A stretch of DNA of 54,145 nucleotides, taken from contig NZ_LGTE01000022.1 in NCBI RefSeq assembly GCF_001263415.1, positions 1 to 54,145 on the forward strand, written 5' to 3'. This stretch comes from Thermincola ferriacetica. Its GTDB lineage: Bacteria; Bacillota; Thermincolia; Thermincolales; Thermincolaceae. The notes below the pieces were generated by a model. The model ran no database searches and was not told the origin of the DNA. It saw only the letters and a list, made by a program, of their open reading frames with translations. Shown one piece after another: positions 17,123-25,266 of the stretch. Position 1 is the stretch's first letter; each line of letters begins with the position of its first letter. A program made the translations under genes and the position numbers.

Positions 17123-17890
17123 ATGAGAGTAATTACGGAATCAGAGCTCAGGGAGCTGTATAAGCAAAAGGAATTTACTTCTTTCACAGTACCGGCCGGG
17201 GTAAAACTGACACCTTCGGCACTACAGTTTCTCAGTGAGCGAAGGATAAAAGTTATTGAGGAATCGGCTAACAAAAAGGCAGCGGCACAGATGCCGAAGG
17301 CTCAGTTCCACGCGAACAGCAGTGGAAGCCCTCCAGGCGGAAGTCCGGCAACCCACGAAAACAGCGGAGAAAAACCTGAGCATATGACCCACTTGCGGGG
17401 CAGCACACTGGTGTTAAAAAACCATCCACGCATTAAATTCAGAGGCAAGTTAGATTCCTTCGAAGCGTTTTTAATCGAAGCTATCGTAGAAGCAAAAAAC
17501 GCTGGATACGGGGATTTGGCCCAGGACCTGCACCAACTGCTGGAGTACAGCCGGCAAATTATGAGCGCCGAGGTCAGAGAACAACCTTTACCTCCGCTAA
17601 GTTATCGCGGATTGTCGTTACAGGAAATCAGGGAACATTCACATAAACCGGACAAGTATTACGGGGTAGGCCACATTACGCCTCAGCCTGCCCACGGCAA
17701 ATTGATGGCTCTGCTGAATCTTCTCCGGACCCAGTGCCGTGAACTGGAGTTGGCGGCGATGGATGCTTTTTGCGGGCAACCGGCTGAAGTAGAGCGCCCG
17801 GACATTATCCAGGCCTTAAATAGGTTAAGCAGCCTGATTTACATCATGATGATTCAGTTAACCGCAGGTCGCTATAAAGTTGGTTGTTGA
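17123..17890 (+). CDS. eutT: EutT, corrinoid adenosyltransferase
   Basis: Makes adenosylcobalamin for EutBC from ATP and reduced B12. The 255 residues carry an N-terminal module (VITESELRELYKQ...VPAGVKLTPSALQF) similar to that of EutQ, a low-complexity Ser/Pro/Gly linker (about 58-88), then the adenosyltransferase core ending in LLNLLRTQCRELELAA and RPDIIQALNRLSSLIYIMMI. The HX11CCX2C metal motif of the enteric enzyme is missing, as in other Firmicute EutT proteins. It is near its cofactor partner PduS. Confidence 0.9.
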   Translation: MRVITESELRELYKQKEFTSFTVPAGVKLTPSALQFLSERRIKVIEESANKKAAAQMPKAQFHANSSGSPPGGSPATHENSGEKPEHMTHLRGSTLVLKNHPRIKFRGKLDSFEAFLIEAIVEAKNAGYGDLAQDLHQLLEYSRQIMSAEVREQPLPPLSYRGLSLQEIREHSHKPDKYYGVGHITPQPAHGKLMALLNLLRTQCRELELAAMDAFCGQPAEVERPDIIQALNRLSSLIYIMMIQLTAGRYKVGC

Positions 17891-17910
17891 CAGATGGGAG
17901 AGAAACTACG

Positions 17911-18738
17911 TTGAAAAACTTGGACGACGTGAACAGGGTTATAGGGGAATTTGCCAACAGAATATCTAACCCCAAGCCTGTAAAAAAGGGTGCCAGGCTT
18001 TATACCGGGGTGGATTTGGGGACGGCCTACATTGTCCTGGCGGTTGTCGATGAAGAAGGGACGCCGATAGCAGGCGCTTCGCGTTTTGCTCAGGTGGTAA
18101 AAGACGGCCTGGTGGTTGATTACCTGGGAGCCGTCGGCATTGTCAGAGAGTTAAAAAACAAGCTGGAAGAAGATTTGAATACCGAACTGGAACTGGGTGG
18201 AGCTGCATATCCTCCAGGGACAGAGGTAGGTGACCAGCGGGCAATTCGCAATGTTGCCGAGGCTGCCGGTTTCGAAGTAACGGCCCTGGTGGACGAATGT
18301 ACAGCGGCAAACAAGGTTTTGGGTATCCAGAATGGGGCCGTCATTGATATAGGGGGCGGTACTACCGGGGTTGCCGTTTTAAAAGGTGGAAAAGTTGTAT
18401 ACGTTGCTGATGAGCCTACGGGAGGAACCCATTTTAACCTGGTCATTGCCGGGGCATGCAAAGTGTCCTTTGAGGAAGCCGAAAGTTTAAAACAGGACCC
18501 GCATAAACAGCTAGAACTGTTCCCTATAGTGAAACCCGTAATGCAAAAAGTGGCCTCTATAATCAACAGGCATATTCAAGGTCAAAATGTGGATGCCATC
18601 TACCTGGCCGGTGGGACAAGCTGTTACGCAGGAATTGAAAAGGTAATCAGGGACGAGACGGGGGTCCCTACCTTTAAACCCGAAAATCCTTTCCTGGTAA
18701 CTCCGCTGGGAATTGCCCTCAGTGTTCCCAGGAGTTAG
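17911..18738 (+). CDS. eutJ: EutJ, DnaK-like chaperone homologue
   Basis: Actin/Hsp70-fold protein of unknown exact role found in ethanolamine operons, about 275 residues. Phosphate-1 motif GVDLGTAYIVLAV, the VIDIGGGTTGVAVLKGGK phosphate-2 motif and the adenosine-site text YLAGGTSCYAGIE identify it. The TTG at 17911 is preferred for GGGAGAG about 10 bases upstream; an in-frame TTG at 17884 overlaps the end of eutT without a good ribosome site. It ends in TAG. Confidence 0.9.
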   Translation: MKNLDDVNRVIGEFANRISNPKPVKKGARLYTGVDLGTAYIVLAVVDEEGTPIAGASRFAQVVKDGLVVDYLGAVGIVRELKNKLEEDLNTELELGGAAYPPGTEVGDQRAIRNVAEAAGFEVTALVDECTAANKVLGIQNGAVIDIGGGTTGVAVLKGGKVVYVADEPTGGTHFNLVIAGACKVSFEEAESLKQDPHKQLELFPIVKPVMQKVASIINRHIQGQNVDAIYLAGGTSCYAGIEKVIRDETGVPTFKPENPFLVTPLGIALSVPRS

Positions 18739-18748
18739 GAGGGATTAG

Positions 18749-19063
18749 ATGCATATCCAGTTTATAAAATCCCCTTCCAGAGGCGCCTTGTCAATGTTGG
18801 CCAGGAGGAGTCCCGGTCAGCCGGATCTGGAACAAAATCCACCCGCGGCAATAGGGCTAGTACAGGGGAACCTAGCTGAAATGGTTGCGGCTGCAGATAT
18901 TGCTGAGAAAGCGGCTCAGGTAAAGGTAGAGGAAATCAGAGGGGTTTGTCCCCAACATTTCACCATGATTGCCATATATGGCGATACCGCTGCCGTGGAG
19001 TGCGCCCTTAAGGATATAGCGGACAGATTTGAAATCCCGTGGGCCTCCGCCGGGCAGCGATGA
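18749..19063 (+). CDS. BMC-domain shell protein with N-terminal extension
   Basis: Short BMC-type shell protein of 104 residues. The BMC core begins near residue 34 (AIGLVQGNLAEMVAAADIAEKAA) and is shortened at the end. The N-terminal 33 residues (basic, Ser/Arg/Pro-rich) are not part of the usual fold. GGAGGG precedes the ATG by about 8 bases. It lies between eutJ and eutN. It is more divergent than EutM and may occupy minor sites; I do not recognise a named family member. Confidence 0.8.
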   Translation: MHIQFIKSPSRGALSMLARRSPGQPDLEQNPPAAIGLVQGNLAEMVAAADIAEKAAQVKVEEIRGVCPQHFTMIAIYGDTAAVECALKDIADRFEIPWASAGQR

Positions 19064-19084
19064 CGGGTGTGATGAGGTGAAAAG

Positions 19085-19363
19085 ATGATTATTGGAAAAG
19101 TAGTCAATAGTATATGGTCGACACGAAAGCTTGACTGCCTAAACGGACTGAAGTTAATGGTGGTCAAAACCCTGGATAAGCCGCCCGGTCGCTATATTGT
19201 TGCCGCCGATTTTGTGGGAGCAGGGATTGGCGAAAGAGTGCTGGTTACCCAGGGCGGGTCCGCCAGACGAGCACACGGCCTGGATAATACTCCTGTTGAT
19301 GCCATAATTGTAGGAATTATAGATGAAAACCAGGAAGAGCCACTAAACGGGGTGGTTGAATGA
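19085..19363 (+). CDS. eutN: EutN/CcmL pentameric vertex protein
   Basis: BMC-P protein of 92 residues that caps the shell vertices. The characteristic start MIIGKVVNSIWSTRK, the central GAGIGERVLVTQG and the closing VDAIIVGIID are all seen. Its stop overlaps the start of pduS by four bases (ATGA). Confidence 0.95.
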   Translation: MIIGKVVNSIWSTRKLDCLNGLKLMVVKTLDKPPGRYIVAADFVGAGIGERVLVTQGGSARRAHGLDNTPVDAIIVGIIDENQEEPLNGVVE

Positions 19364-20697
19364 AAGCGGAAACGATTAAACTCGTGCGAGAAGCAGGGGT
19401 AGTGGGCGCTGGAGGGGCAGGATTCCCTTCTCATGTGAAAATAGCGGCCGAGGCAGAATTTATAATTATCAATGGCGCAGAATGCGAGCCTTTATTGAGG
19501 GTGGACCAGCAATTGATGGCTGCCCGGGCAGAACAGTTAATTAAAGGTATAGAGGCGGTAATGGAGGCTACCGGGGCTTCCAGAGCCTTCATAGCTCTAA
19601 AGTATAAGTATAAGGAAGCCATAGAGGTCCTGACAGAGGCAACAGCCGGAAAACCTGTAGAAGTTTTTACGCTGGGGGACTTTTTTCCGGCCGGTGATGA
19701 ACAGGTTTTAGTGTATGAGGTAACGGGCAGGGTGGTCCCGGAAGGGGGTATCCCCCTCAAGGTCGGATGCGTGGTCACTAACGTTGAGACTGCTATCAAT
19801 ATTGCCAATGCCATCGAAGGTATCCCTGTCACGGAAACCTACCTTACCGTAACCGGTGAAGTGGAACAGCCTGTTACTCTGAAACTTCCCATCGGAACAA
19901 GCATTTCCGAAGCGTTGGCCCTGGCTGGAGTAAAAGATATGCAGAATAAAGCTGTCATTGACGGGGGGCCCATGATGGGACCGGTTGTGCCTGATGTTTC
20001 TCAGCCCGTAACTAAGGTTACCAAAGGCTTGATAGTTCTGCCGGCAGACCATAAATTGATAGTCAGTAAAAGCCTGCCATGGGAAACGGTCGTAAGGAGA
20101 TCCAGGTCAGTATGTATTCAATGTTCCATGTGTACCGAGGTTTGCCCACGTCATTTGCTGGGACACCGGTTATCCCCACATAAAATTATGCGGGGACTTG
20201 CCTGGATGAGGCCAAATGAAGACACGAAAACGGCGTTACTCTGCTGTGAATGTGGAGCATGTGAATTATATGGATGCCCTATGCAGCTTTCTCCCAGGCA
20301 GGTAAACGCGGCAATCAAAAGAGAACTTGGCAAACAGGGTATAAAATGGGCCTCATCAGATAACTCCACCAATGTCTCCATTGTTCGTGAATACCGGAAA
20401 ATACCGTCCAAACGGCTGATAGCAAGGCTTGGGTTAACTGCATACGACCAACCGGCCCCGCTCTCTGAGGAAACTTATGTTCCCAGACTAGTCCGTATTC
20501 CTTTGCGGCAACACATTGGCGCGCCAGGTATCCCGGTGGTGCATGTAGGTCAAAAAGTGCAAAAAGGAGATTTAGTAGCCGCAATACCGGAAAGCGCCCT
20601 GGGCGCAAATGTTCACGCCAGCATTAACGGTACTGTAACAGCGATAAAGGACTATGTAGAGATCGAATCGGATGGGGAGAGAGGTGGTGAATCATGA
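19360..20697 (+). CDS. pduS: PduS-type corrin reductase (RnfC-like, two [4Fe-4S])
   Basis: Flavin/iron-sulfur protein that in propanediol compartments reduces cobalamin for the adenosyltransferase. The 445 residues show the N-terminal Gly-rich VGAGGAGFPSHVK (15-27), a SLBB-like middle, and two cluster motifs: C252, C255, C258, C262 and C295, C298, C301, C306. It overlaps both eutN and pduT by four bases. In this operon it would feed EutT and exchange electrons through PduT. Confidence 0.9.
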   Translation: MKAETIKLVREAGVVGAGGAGFPSHVKIAAEAEFIIINGAECEPLLRVDQQLMAARAEQLIKGIEAVMEATGASRAFIALKYKYKEAIEVLTEATAGKPVEVFTLGDFFPAGDEQVLVYEVTGRVVPEGGIPLKVGCVVTNVETAINIANAIEGIPVTETYLTVTGEVEQPVTLKLPIGTSISEALALAGVKDMQNKAVIDGGPMMGPVVPDVSQPVTKVTKGLIVLPADHKLIVSKSLPWETVVRRSRSVCIQCSMCTEVCPRHLLGHRLSPHKIMRGLAWMRPNEDTKTALLCCECGACELYGCPMQLSPRQVNAAIKRELGKQGIKWASSDNSTNVSIVREYRKIPSKRLIARLGLTAYDQPAPLSEETYVPRLVRIPLRQHIGAPGIPVVHVGQKVQKGDLVAAIPESALGANVHASINGTVTAIKDYVEIESDGERGGES

Positions 20698-21242
20698 TCC
20701 GGGCCATTGGTTTAGTTGAGTTTAACAGCATTGCCAAAGGAATAGAAGCAGCAGACATTATGTTTAAGGCAGCACAGGTAGAGCCCCTTGTCTGCCGGAC
20801 TGTTTGTCCGGGTAAATATGTAGTTCTGGTCTGGGGTGATGTGGCTGCTGTGCAAAGCTCCGTTAAAGCAGGTATAAACCAGGGCTCAGCTTCCGTTGTT
20901 GATGAATTTGTACTGCCGAATGTTCACCCGTCCGTGATTCCTGCTATAAACGGCACGGCCCAGGTAAAAGAAATCAGGGCTTTAGGCATAATCGAAACCT
21001 TTTCGCTGGCTTCGCTGATAGTGGCTGCCGATACGGCAGTGAAAGCTGCTGAAGTTGATTTACTGGAAATTCGTTTGGGGCTGGCTATCGGCGGTAAGTC
21101 TTTTGTCACCCTTACCGGGGATGTGGGCGCCGTTAAGACGTCCGTTTCAACCGGTGCGGCTACCGCTGCAGAGAAAGGGTTGTTGGTTAATCAGATAGTT
21201 ATCCCTTCGCCGCACCCCAACCTTAAATCACACCTTTATTGA
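20694..21242 (+). CDS. pduT: PduT-type tandem BMC shell protein with Fe-S site
   Basis: Two BMC domains in 182 residues (about 1-88 and 97-180). The first contains C34 and C38 in VCRTVCPGK; Cys38 of PduT is the ligand of a [4Fe-4S] cluster at the trimer pore, thought to pass electrons across the shell. Close similarity to PduT continues at LPNVHPSVIPAI and IVIPSPHP. It directly follows, and overlaps, the gene of its likely electron partner PduS. Confidence 0.92.
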   Translation: MIRAIGLVEFNSIAKGIEAADIMFKAAQVEPLVCRTVCPGKYVVLVWGDVAAVQSSVKAGINQGSASVVDEFVLPNVHPSVIPAINGTAQVKEIRALGIIETFSLASLIVAADTAVKAAEVDLLEIRLGLAIGGKSFVTLTGDVGAVKTSVSTGAATAAEKGLLVNQIVIPSPHPNLKSHLY

Positions 21243-21299
21243 TAAAATATGCGGAGATTTTGCACTGAGGTTTAAAAATATCGAAAGGGAGGTGAAAAG

Positions 21300-21989
21300 G
21301 TGAAAAAACTCATTACTGCTGCGGATGTCAAAAAACTTTCCGCTTCAGGGCAGGCGGTGCTGTATGTTGAACCGGGCACCATTATTACACCTTCGGCCAA
21401 AGACCTGGCCAAAGAAATGAAAATTACAATCAGTTATGAGACGCCTCCTGAACAACCATCTTCTGGCATAAACGGGCAGGTTTCGACAACAAATGAAGCT
21501 TTGGACACCAAGAAGCATACTGTCAGTTCTGTTACAAAAATAGAAGACATTCCTCCGCATCTGATTGCTGAAATTGTGAAAAAAGTGCTGGATTCTTTGC
21601 CCGGTGTGCCAAAGGAACCGAATCTGGTCAGAGAGGTTGATGGTTCCGGTGTTGTACTGGTAAAAGGCAATTCTGTAAAAATGGAACCTTTTGATGCGGG
21701 TAATCCGAACCTCAAAGTAGGCATTCGGGAGACCATGACCCGTGAATTGAGTCCCCACCTGGCTGCAGGGTTTATGGAAATGGAAGAATCGGCTTTTGAT
21801 TGGACGCTAACCTATAATGAAATGGATTATGTGATTGAGGGCACCCTGGATATTACAGTGAACGGTAAAACGTACAGGGGCCAGGCCGGGGATGTGTTCT
21901 ATATCCCGGAAGGGACTTCCGTCACCTTCTCTACTCCGGATAGATGCAAATTCTTTTATGTTACCACCCCGTGGCCCGCATTCCTTTAA
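21300..21989 (+). CDS. eutQ: EutQ, cupin-fold ethanolamine-utilisation protein
   Basis: EutQ of 229 residues. An N-terminal module (ITAADVKKL...EPGTIITPSAKDLA) similar to that of EutT is followed by a linker and a C-terminal cupin (GFMEMEESAFDWTLTYNEMDYVIEG, YIPEGTSVTFST). EutQ has been reported to act as an acetate kinase and in compartment assembly. The GTG start at 21300 has GGGAGGTGA upstream. Since ackA and pduL are also present, a structural role is as likely as a catalytic one. Confidence 0.92.
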   Translation: MKKLITAADVKKLSASGQAVLYVEPGTIITPSAKDLAKEMKITISYETPPEQPSSGINGQVSTTNEALDTKKHTVSSVTKIEDIPPHLIAEIVKKVLDSLPGVPKEPNLVREVDGSGVVLVKGNSVKMEPFDAGNPNLKVGIRETMTRELSPHLAAGFMEMEESAFDWTLTYNEMDYVIEGTLDITVNGKTYRGQAGDVFYIPEGTSVTFSTPDRCKFFYVTTPWPAFL

Positions 21990-22071
21990 TGCGAAGGACC
22001 GGAGTCCATGGAACATCATTGATTAAAATATAGGAAACAAAAAACTAAATTAATCAGGAGGGTTATGAATT

Positions 22072-22350
22072 ATGACAAATGCATTAGGAATGATTGAAAC
22101 AAAAGGCCTGGTTGCAGCAATAGAGGCTGCAGACGCTATGGTCAAGGCTGCTAACGTAACTTTAATCGGTAAGGAGCATGTCGGCGGCGGATTGGTTACT
22201 GTTATGGTAAGAGGCGACGTAGGCGCCGTAAAGGCTGCTACCGATGCTGGCGCTGCTGCTGCGCAGCGGGTTGGCGAACTTATTTCAGTACACGTAATCC
22301 CAAGACCTCACGGAGATGTAGAGTTTATCCTTCCCTCCATAAAAAAATAA
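22072..22350 (+). CDS. eutM: EutM/PduA-type hexameric shell protein
   Basis: Canonical BMC-H protein of 92 residues, probably the main facet component. It has the typical [20 protein letters not shown] start and the [11 protein letters not shown] ending. AGGAGGG precedes the ATG after a roughly 80-bp gap from eutQ. It is followed by a related BMC protein with a long tail. Confidence 0.96.
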   Translation: MTNALGMIETKGLVAAIEAADAMVKAANVTLIGKEHVGGGLVTVMVRGDVGAVKAATDAGAAAAQRVGELISVHVIPRPHGDVEFILPSIKK

Positions 22351-22371
22351 TCTTGCCGGGAGATTTGGGAA

Positions 22372-23019
22372 ATGAATCAAAAAGCTTTGGGAATGATTGA
22401 AACTTACGGACTGGTTGCCGCTATCGAGGCAGCTGACGTGGCGCTGAAGACGGCTGCTGTCGAACTTATTAACTACGAAATTGTAAAAAGCGGCCGGATT
22501 ATGATTGCCATATACGGAGAGGTGGCAGCAGTCCAAGCTTCTGTGACGGCTGGCGCTGCTGCTGCCGCCAAAATAAACACAGTTTTTAGCGCGCATGTAA
22601 TTCCCAGGCCTCTTGCTGACCCACGGCTCCTGATTAAACACAGGGATTCGGAAGAAGGACCTCTCAATCCAGGTGATGGCAGTCCGGATTCAGGCGGTAA
22701 TGGCCCGGGTCCGGTGTCCCCGGAAGAATATACAGAAAAAGAAGGCATTAATGAAGGCATTAATAATGAGGCTCTGGAAGAAGAAGGGCCGGGAAATATT
22801 CAGTCAAGGGCACCGGAAAATTTGGGAAATAGCGGCATGACAGTTTCAGACGAACAGGCGCAGTTACCTCCCGGTTTAGAGCACTTAAAGTCTATGTCAG
22901 TAGAAGAACTGCGCAGGTTAGCCAGGCGAACAGAAGGTATTGCCATTAAAGGCAGGCAAATATCCAGAGCCAACAAAGAAAAATTAATAGCTGAAATTGT
23001 ACGTGCCAAGAAAAATTAG
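22372..23019 (+). CDS. EutK-like shell protein with C-terminal SAP/Rho-N-like module
   Basis: N-terminal BMC-H domain (1-90) closely similar to EutM, then an acidic Gly/Pro/Asn-rich linker (about 91-165) and a basic helical module at about 168-213 (LKSMSVEELRRLARR...RANKEKLIAEIV). The module looks like the helix-extended-helix of SAP or Rho N-terminal domains, which often bind nucleic acid. Salmonella EutK likewise has a BMC domain plus a C-terminal helical nucleic-acid-like domain, but of a winged-helix type. It ends in TAG. Function of the tail is unknown. Confidence 0.88.
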   Translation: MNQKALGMIETYGLVAAIEAADVALKTAAVELINYEIVKSGRIMIAIYGEVAAVQASVTAGAAAAAKINTVFSAHVIPRPLADPRLLIKHRDSEEGPLNPGDGSPDSGGNGPGPVSPEEYTEKEGINEGINNEALEEEGPGNIQSRAPENLGNSGMTVSDEQAQLPPGLEHLKSMSVEELRRLARRTEGIAIKGRQISRANKEKLIAEIVRAKKN

Positions 23020-23066
23020 AAAATGCATAATTTTACCCAGAGAAAACCCAGGAAAGGAGGCAAAAC

Positions 23067-24530
23067 TTGGAAATGGCCTTTGATTATGATCTTATTTCTA
23101 TCCAGGAAGCAAGGGACATTGCCCGCAAAGCCAAAGCTGCCCAGGAGATTCTGGCCGAATTTTCCGAAGAGAAAATTAACCGTATTGTGGCTGCTATGGC
23201 GGAAGCAGGCAAAGCCAATGCCGAGTGGTTGGCCAAGATGGCAGTGGATGAAACCAAGTTTGGGGTTTTTGAGGATAAGGTAACTAAAAATATTTTTGCA
23301 TCAACTAATGTCTATGAATATATAAAAGACATGAAAACAGTAGGGGTGCTTAAGGAAGACCCCGATAAAAAGATAGTGGAAATAGCTGCGCCTGTTGGTG
23401 TAATCATGGGGATTATTCCCTCTACAAACCCGACTTCCACCACCATATATAAGGCTCTGATATCTGTTAAAGCCGGCAATGCTATTGTCTTTTCTCCCCA
23501 TCCGAACGCTGCCCGGTGTACTTATGCGGCTGCCCAGGTCATGCATGAGGCGGCAGTCAAGGCCGGCGCTCCCGAAGGGATTATCGGCTGCCTGACCAAA
23601 ACCACCATGGCTGCTACACAAGAGCTGATGCGCCATGATGATATAGCGATGATTCTGGCAACCGGCGGGTCCGCCATGGTTAAAGCGGCTTATAGTTCAG
23701 GCAAGCCTGCTTATGGTGTAGGGCCCGGTAATGTGCCTGCGTTTATTGAGCGTACGGCAGATGTTAAGCAAGCGGTCGCTGACATCATCAGGAGTAAAAC
23801 TTTCGATAACGGCGTAATCTGTGCTTCTGAACAGGCCATAATTGTGGATGAGCCCATCAAAGACCAGGTAATAGCCGAATTAAAGGCTCAAGGCGCTTAT
23901 TTCCTGAACAAAGAAGAAATAGAGGCTGTCAGCAGGGTGGTTATGACTCCCCGGGGCGGCATGAATGCGGCTATGGTAGGCAAGAGCGCTCAGGTTATTG
24001 CCGAAAAGGCAGGTATTAAAATCCCTGTTGGAACTCGTATTTTGATTGCCCCATTGGATGGGTATGGACCTGATTATCCGCTATCCTATGAAAAACTTAC
24101 AACTGTGCTGGCTTTTTATACTGTTAAAGATTGGCATGATGCCTGCCTCCTGAGCATTGAACTGCTGAAACTGGGAGGTATTGGGCACAGTTTTGTGATT
24201 CATACTCAGGATGAACAAGTAGCGCGGGAATTTATTCGTAAACCGGTGTTCCGTATTCTGGTCAATACTCCGTCGGCACTGGGAGGCATTGGCTATACAA
24301 CAGGGTTGGCTCCTTCCCTGACCTTGGGATGTGGGTCCTGGGGAGGTAGCAGCACGTCAGACAACGTCACTCCGCTGCACCTTATCAATATTAAAAGACA
24401 AGCTTACGGCTTGCGGCAGGCAGCGCCTGGAACAGCTCAGCTTTCCAATGCGGGGCGGTTCACCTCAGAAGATATTGCCGATGTGGTCAAGGCGGTTTTG
24501 ACCCAACTTCAATGCAAGGCTACCGGCTGA
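23067..24530 (+). CDS. eutE: EutE, acylating acetaldehyde dehydrogenase
   Basis: CoA-dependent aldehyde dehydrogenase that oxidises acetaldehyde to acetyl-CoA with NAD inside the compartment. The 487 residues show the cofactor region PVGVIMGIIPSTNPTS and the active-site segment TFDNGVICASEQ with Cys252. AGGAGG lies 7 bases before the TTG at 23067. The N-terminal helix (LISIQEARDIARKAKAAQEI) could be a targeting helix. No eutG alcohol dehydrogenase is present, so NADH must be re-oxidised another way, for example through PduS/PduT. Confidence 0.95.
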   Translation: MEMAFDYDLISIQEARDIARKAKAAQEILAEFSEEKINRIVAAMAEAGKANAEWLAKMAVDETKFGVFEDKVTKNIFASTNVYEYIKDMKTVGVLKEDPDKKIVEIAAPVGVIMGIIPSTNPTSTTIYKALISVKAGNAIVFSPHPNAARCTYAAAQVMHEAAVKAGAPEGIIGCLTKTTMAATQELMRHDDIAMILATGGSAMVKAAYSSGKPAYGVGPGNVPAFIERTADVKQAVADIIRSKTFDNGVICASEQAIIVDEPIKDQVIAELKAQGAYFLNKEEIEAVSRVVMTPRGGMNAAMVGKSAQVIAEKAGIKIPVGTRILIAPLDGYGPDYPLSYEKLTTVLAFYTVKDWHDACLLSIELLKLGGIGHSFVIHTQDEQVAREFIRKPVFRILVNTPSALGGIGYTTGLAPSLTLGCGSWGGSSTSDNVTPLHLINIKRQAYGLRQAAPGTAQLSNAGRFTSEDIADVVKAVLTQLQCKATG

Positions 24531-24548
24531 TAGGGCAGGTGGGAACCG

Positions 24549-25205
24549 TTGGACAGGGAAGAACTGGTTTCAATCATAACAGAACAGGTTATCAGCCAGT
24601 TACAGCAAATGGCTAAAGTTGCGCCTGCCGATCACAGGAATAAAAAAATCCCATTGGGTATTTCCAACCGCCATGTGCATATTTCGGCAGAAGACCTGGC
24701 AACGCTATTTGGTAAGGGCGCACAGTTGACCAAGTTGAGGGATCTTTCACAACCCGGTCAGTTTGTAAGTGAACAGATGGTTACCCTGGTGGGTCCCAAG
24801 GGAGTCATAGAAAAAGTCCGCGTTTTGGGTCCCGTAAGAAAGAAAACGCAGGTAGAAATTTCAATTTCTGACTGTTTCAAGTTAGGCGTAAAAGCGCCTA
24901 TCAGGGATTCAGGGGACCTGGAGGGCTCGGCGCCTATAACGGTGGTAGGGCCGGTGGGATCAGTAACCTTGCCGGAAGGCTGTATCATTGCTGCCCGGCA
25001 TATCCATTTGCATCCTGCCGATGCCGAAATTTTCGGTTTAAAAGATGGCGACCGGGTCAATGTAAAATGTTCCGGCCCAAGAGGGATAATATTCACAGAG
25101 GTGCTGGCCAGGGTTAATGAAAACTACAGGCTGGAAATGCACCTTGACGTAGATGAGGCAAACGCTGCTTCCCTAAGGAACGGTGATTTGCTGGAGATTG
25201 TATAA
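24549..25205 (+). CDS. pduL: PduL, phosphotransacylase
   Basis: Converts acetyl-CoA and phosphate to acetyl phosphate and recycles CoA within the shell. The 218 residues contain two PduL zinc/substrate motifs, SNRHVHIS and ARHIHLHP. The N-terminal helix (EELVSIITEQVISQLQQM) resembles compartment-targeting peptides. It replaces the EutD phosphotransacetylase of enteric operons. The start codon is TTG. A strong hairpin lies between it and ackA. Confidence 0.94.
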   Translation: MDREELVSIITEQVISQLQQMAKVAPADHRNKKIPLGISNRHVHISAEDLATLFGKGAQLTKLRDLSQPGQFVSEQMVTLVGPKGVIEKVRVLGPVRKKTQVEISISDCFKLGVKAPIRDSGDLEGSAPITVVGPVGSVTLPEGCIIAARHIHLHPADAEIFGLKDGDRVNVKCSGPRGIIFTEVLARVNENYRLEMHLDVDEANAASLRNGDLLEIV

Positions 25206-25209
25206 CGGG

Positions 25210-25237
25210 GGCCACACAGCCCTTCGGTTGTGTGGCC
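25210..25237 (+). other. Hairpin between pduL and ackA
   Basis: GGCCACACA / TGTGTGGCC forms a 9-bp GC-rich stem with a 10-base loop containing CTTCGG-like sequence. No T-run follows, so it is probably an mRNA stability or partial attenuation element and not a terminator. Confidence 0.55.
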
Positions 25238-25266
25238 GCCTTAAATAAGCAGAAGGAAGATGAAGC

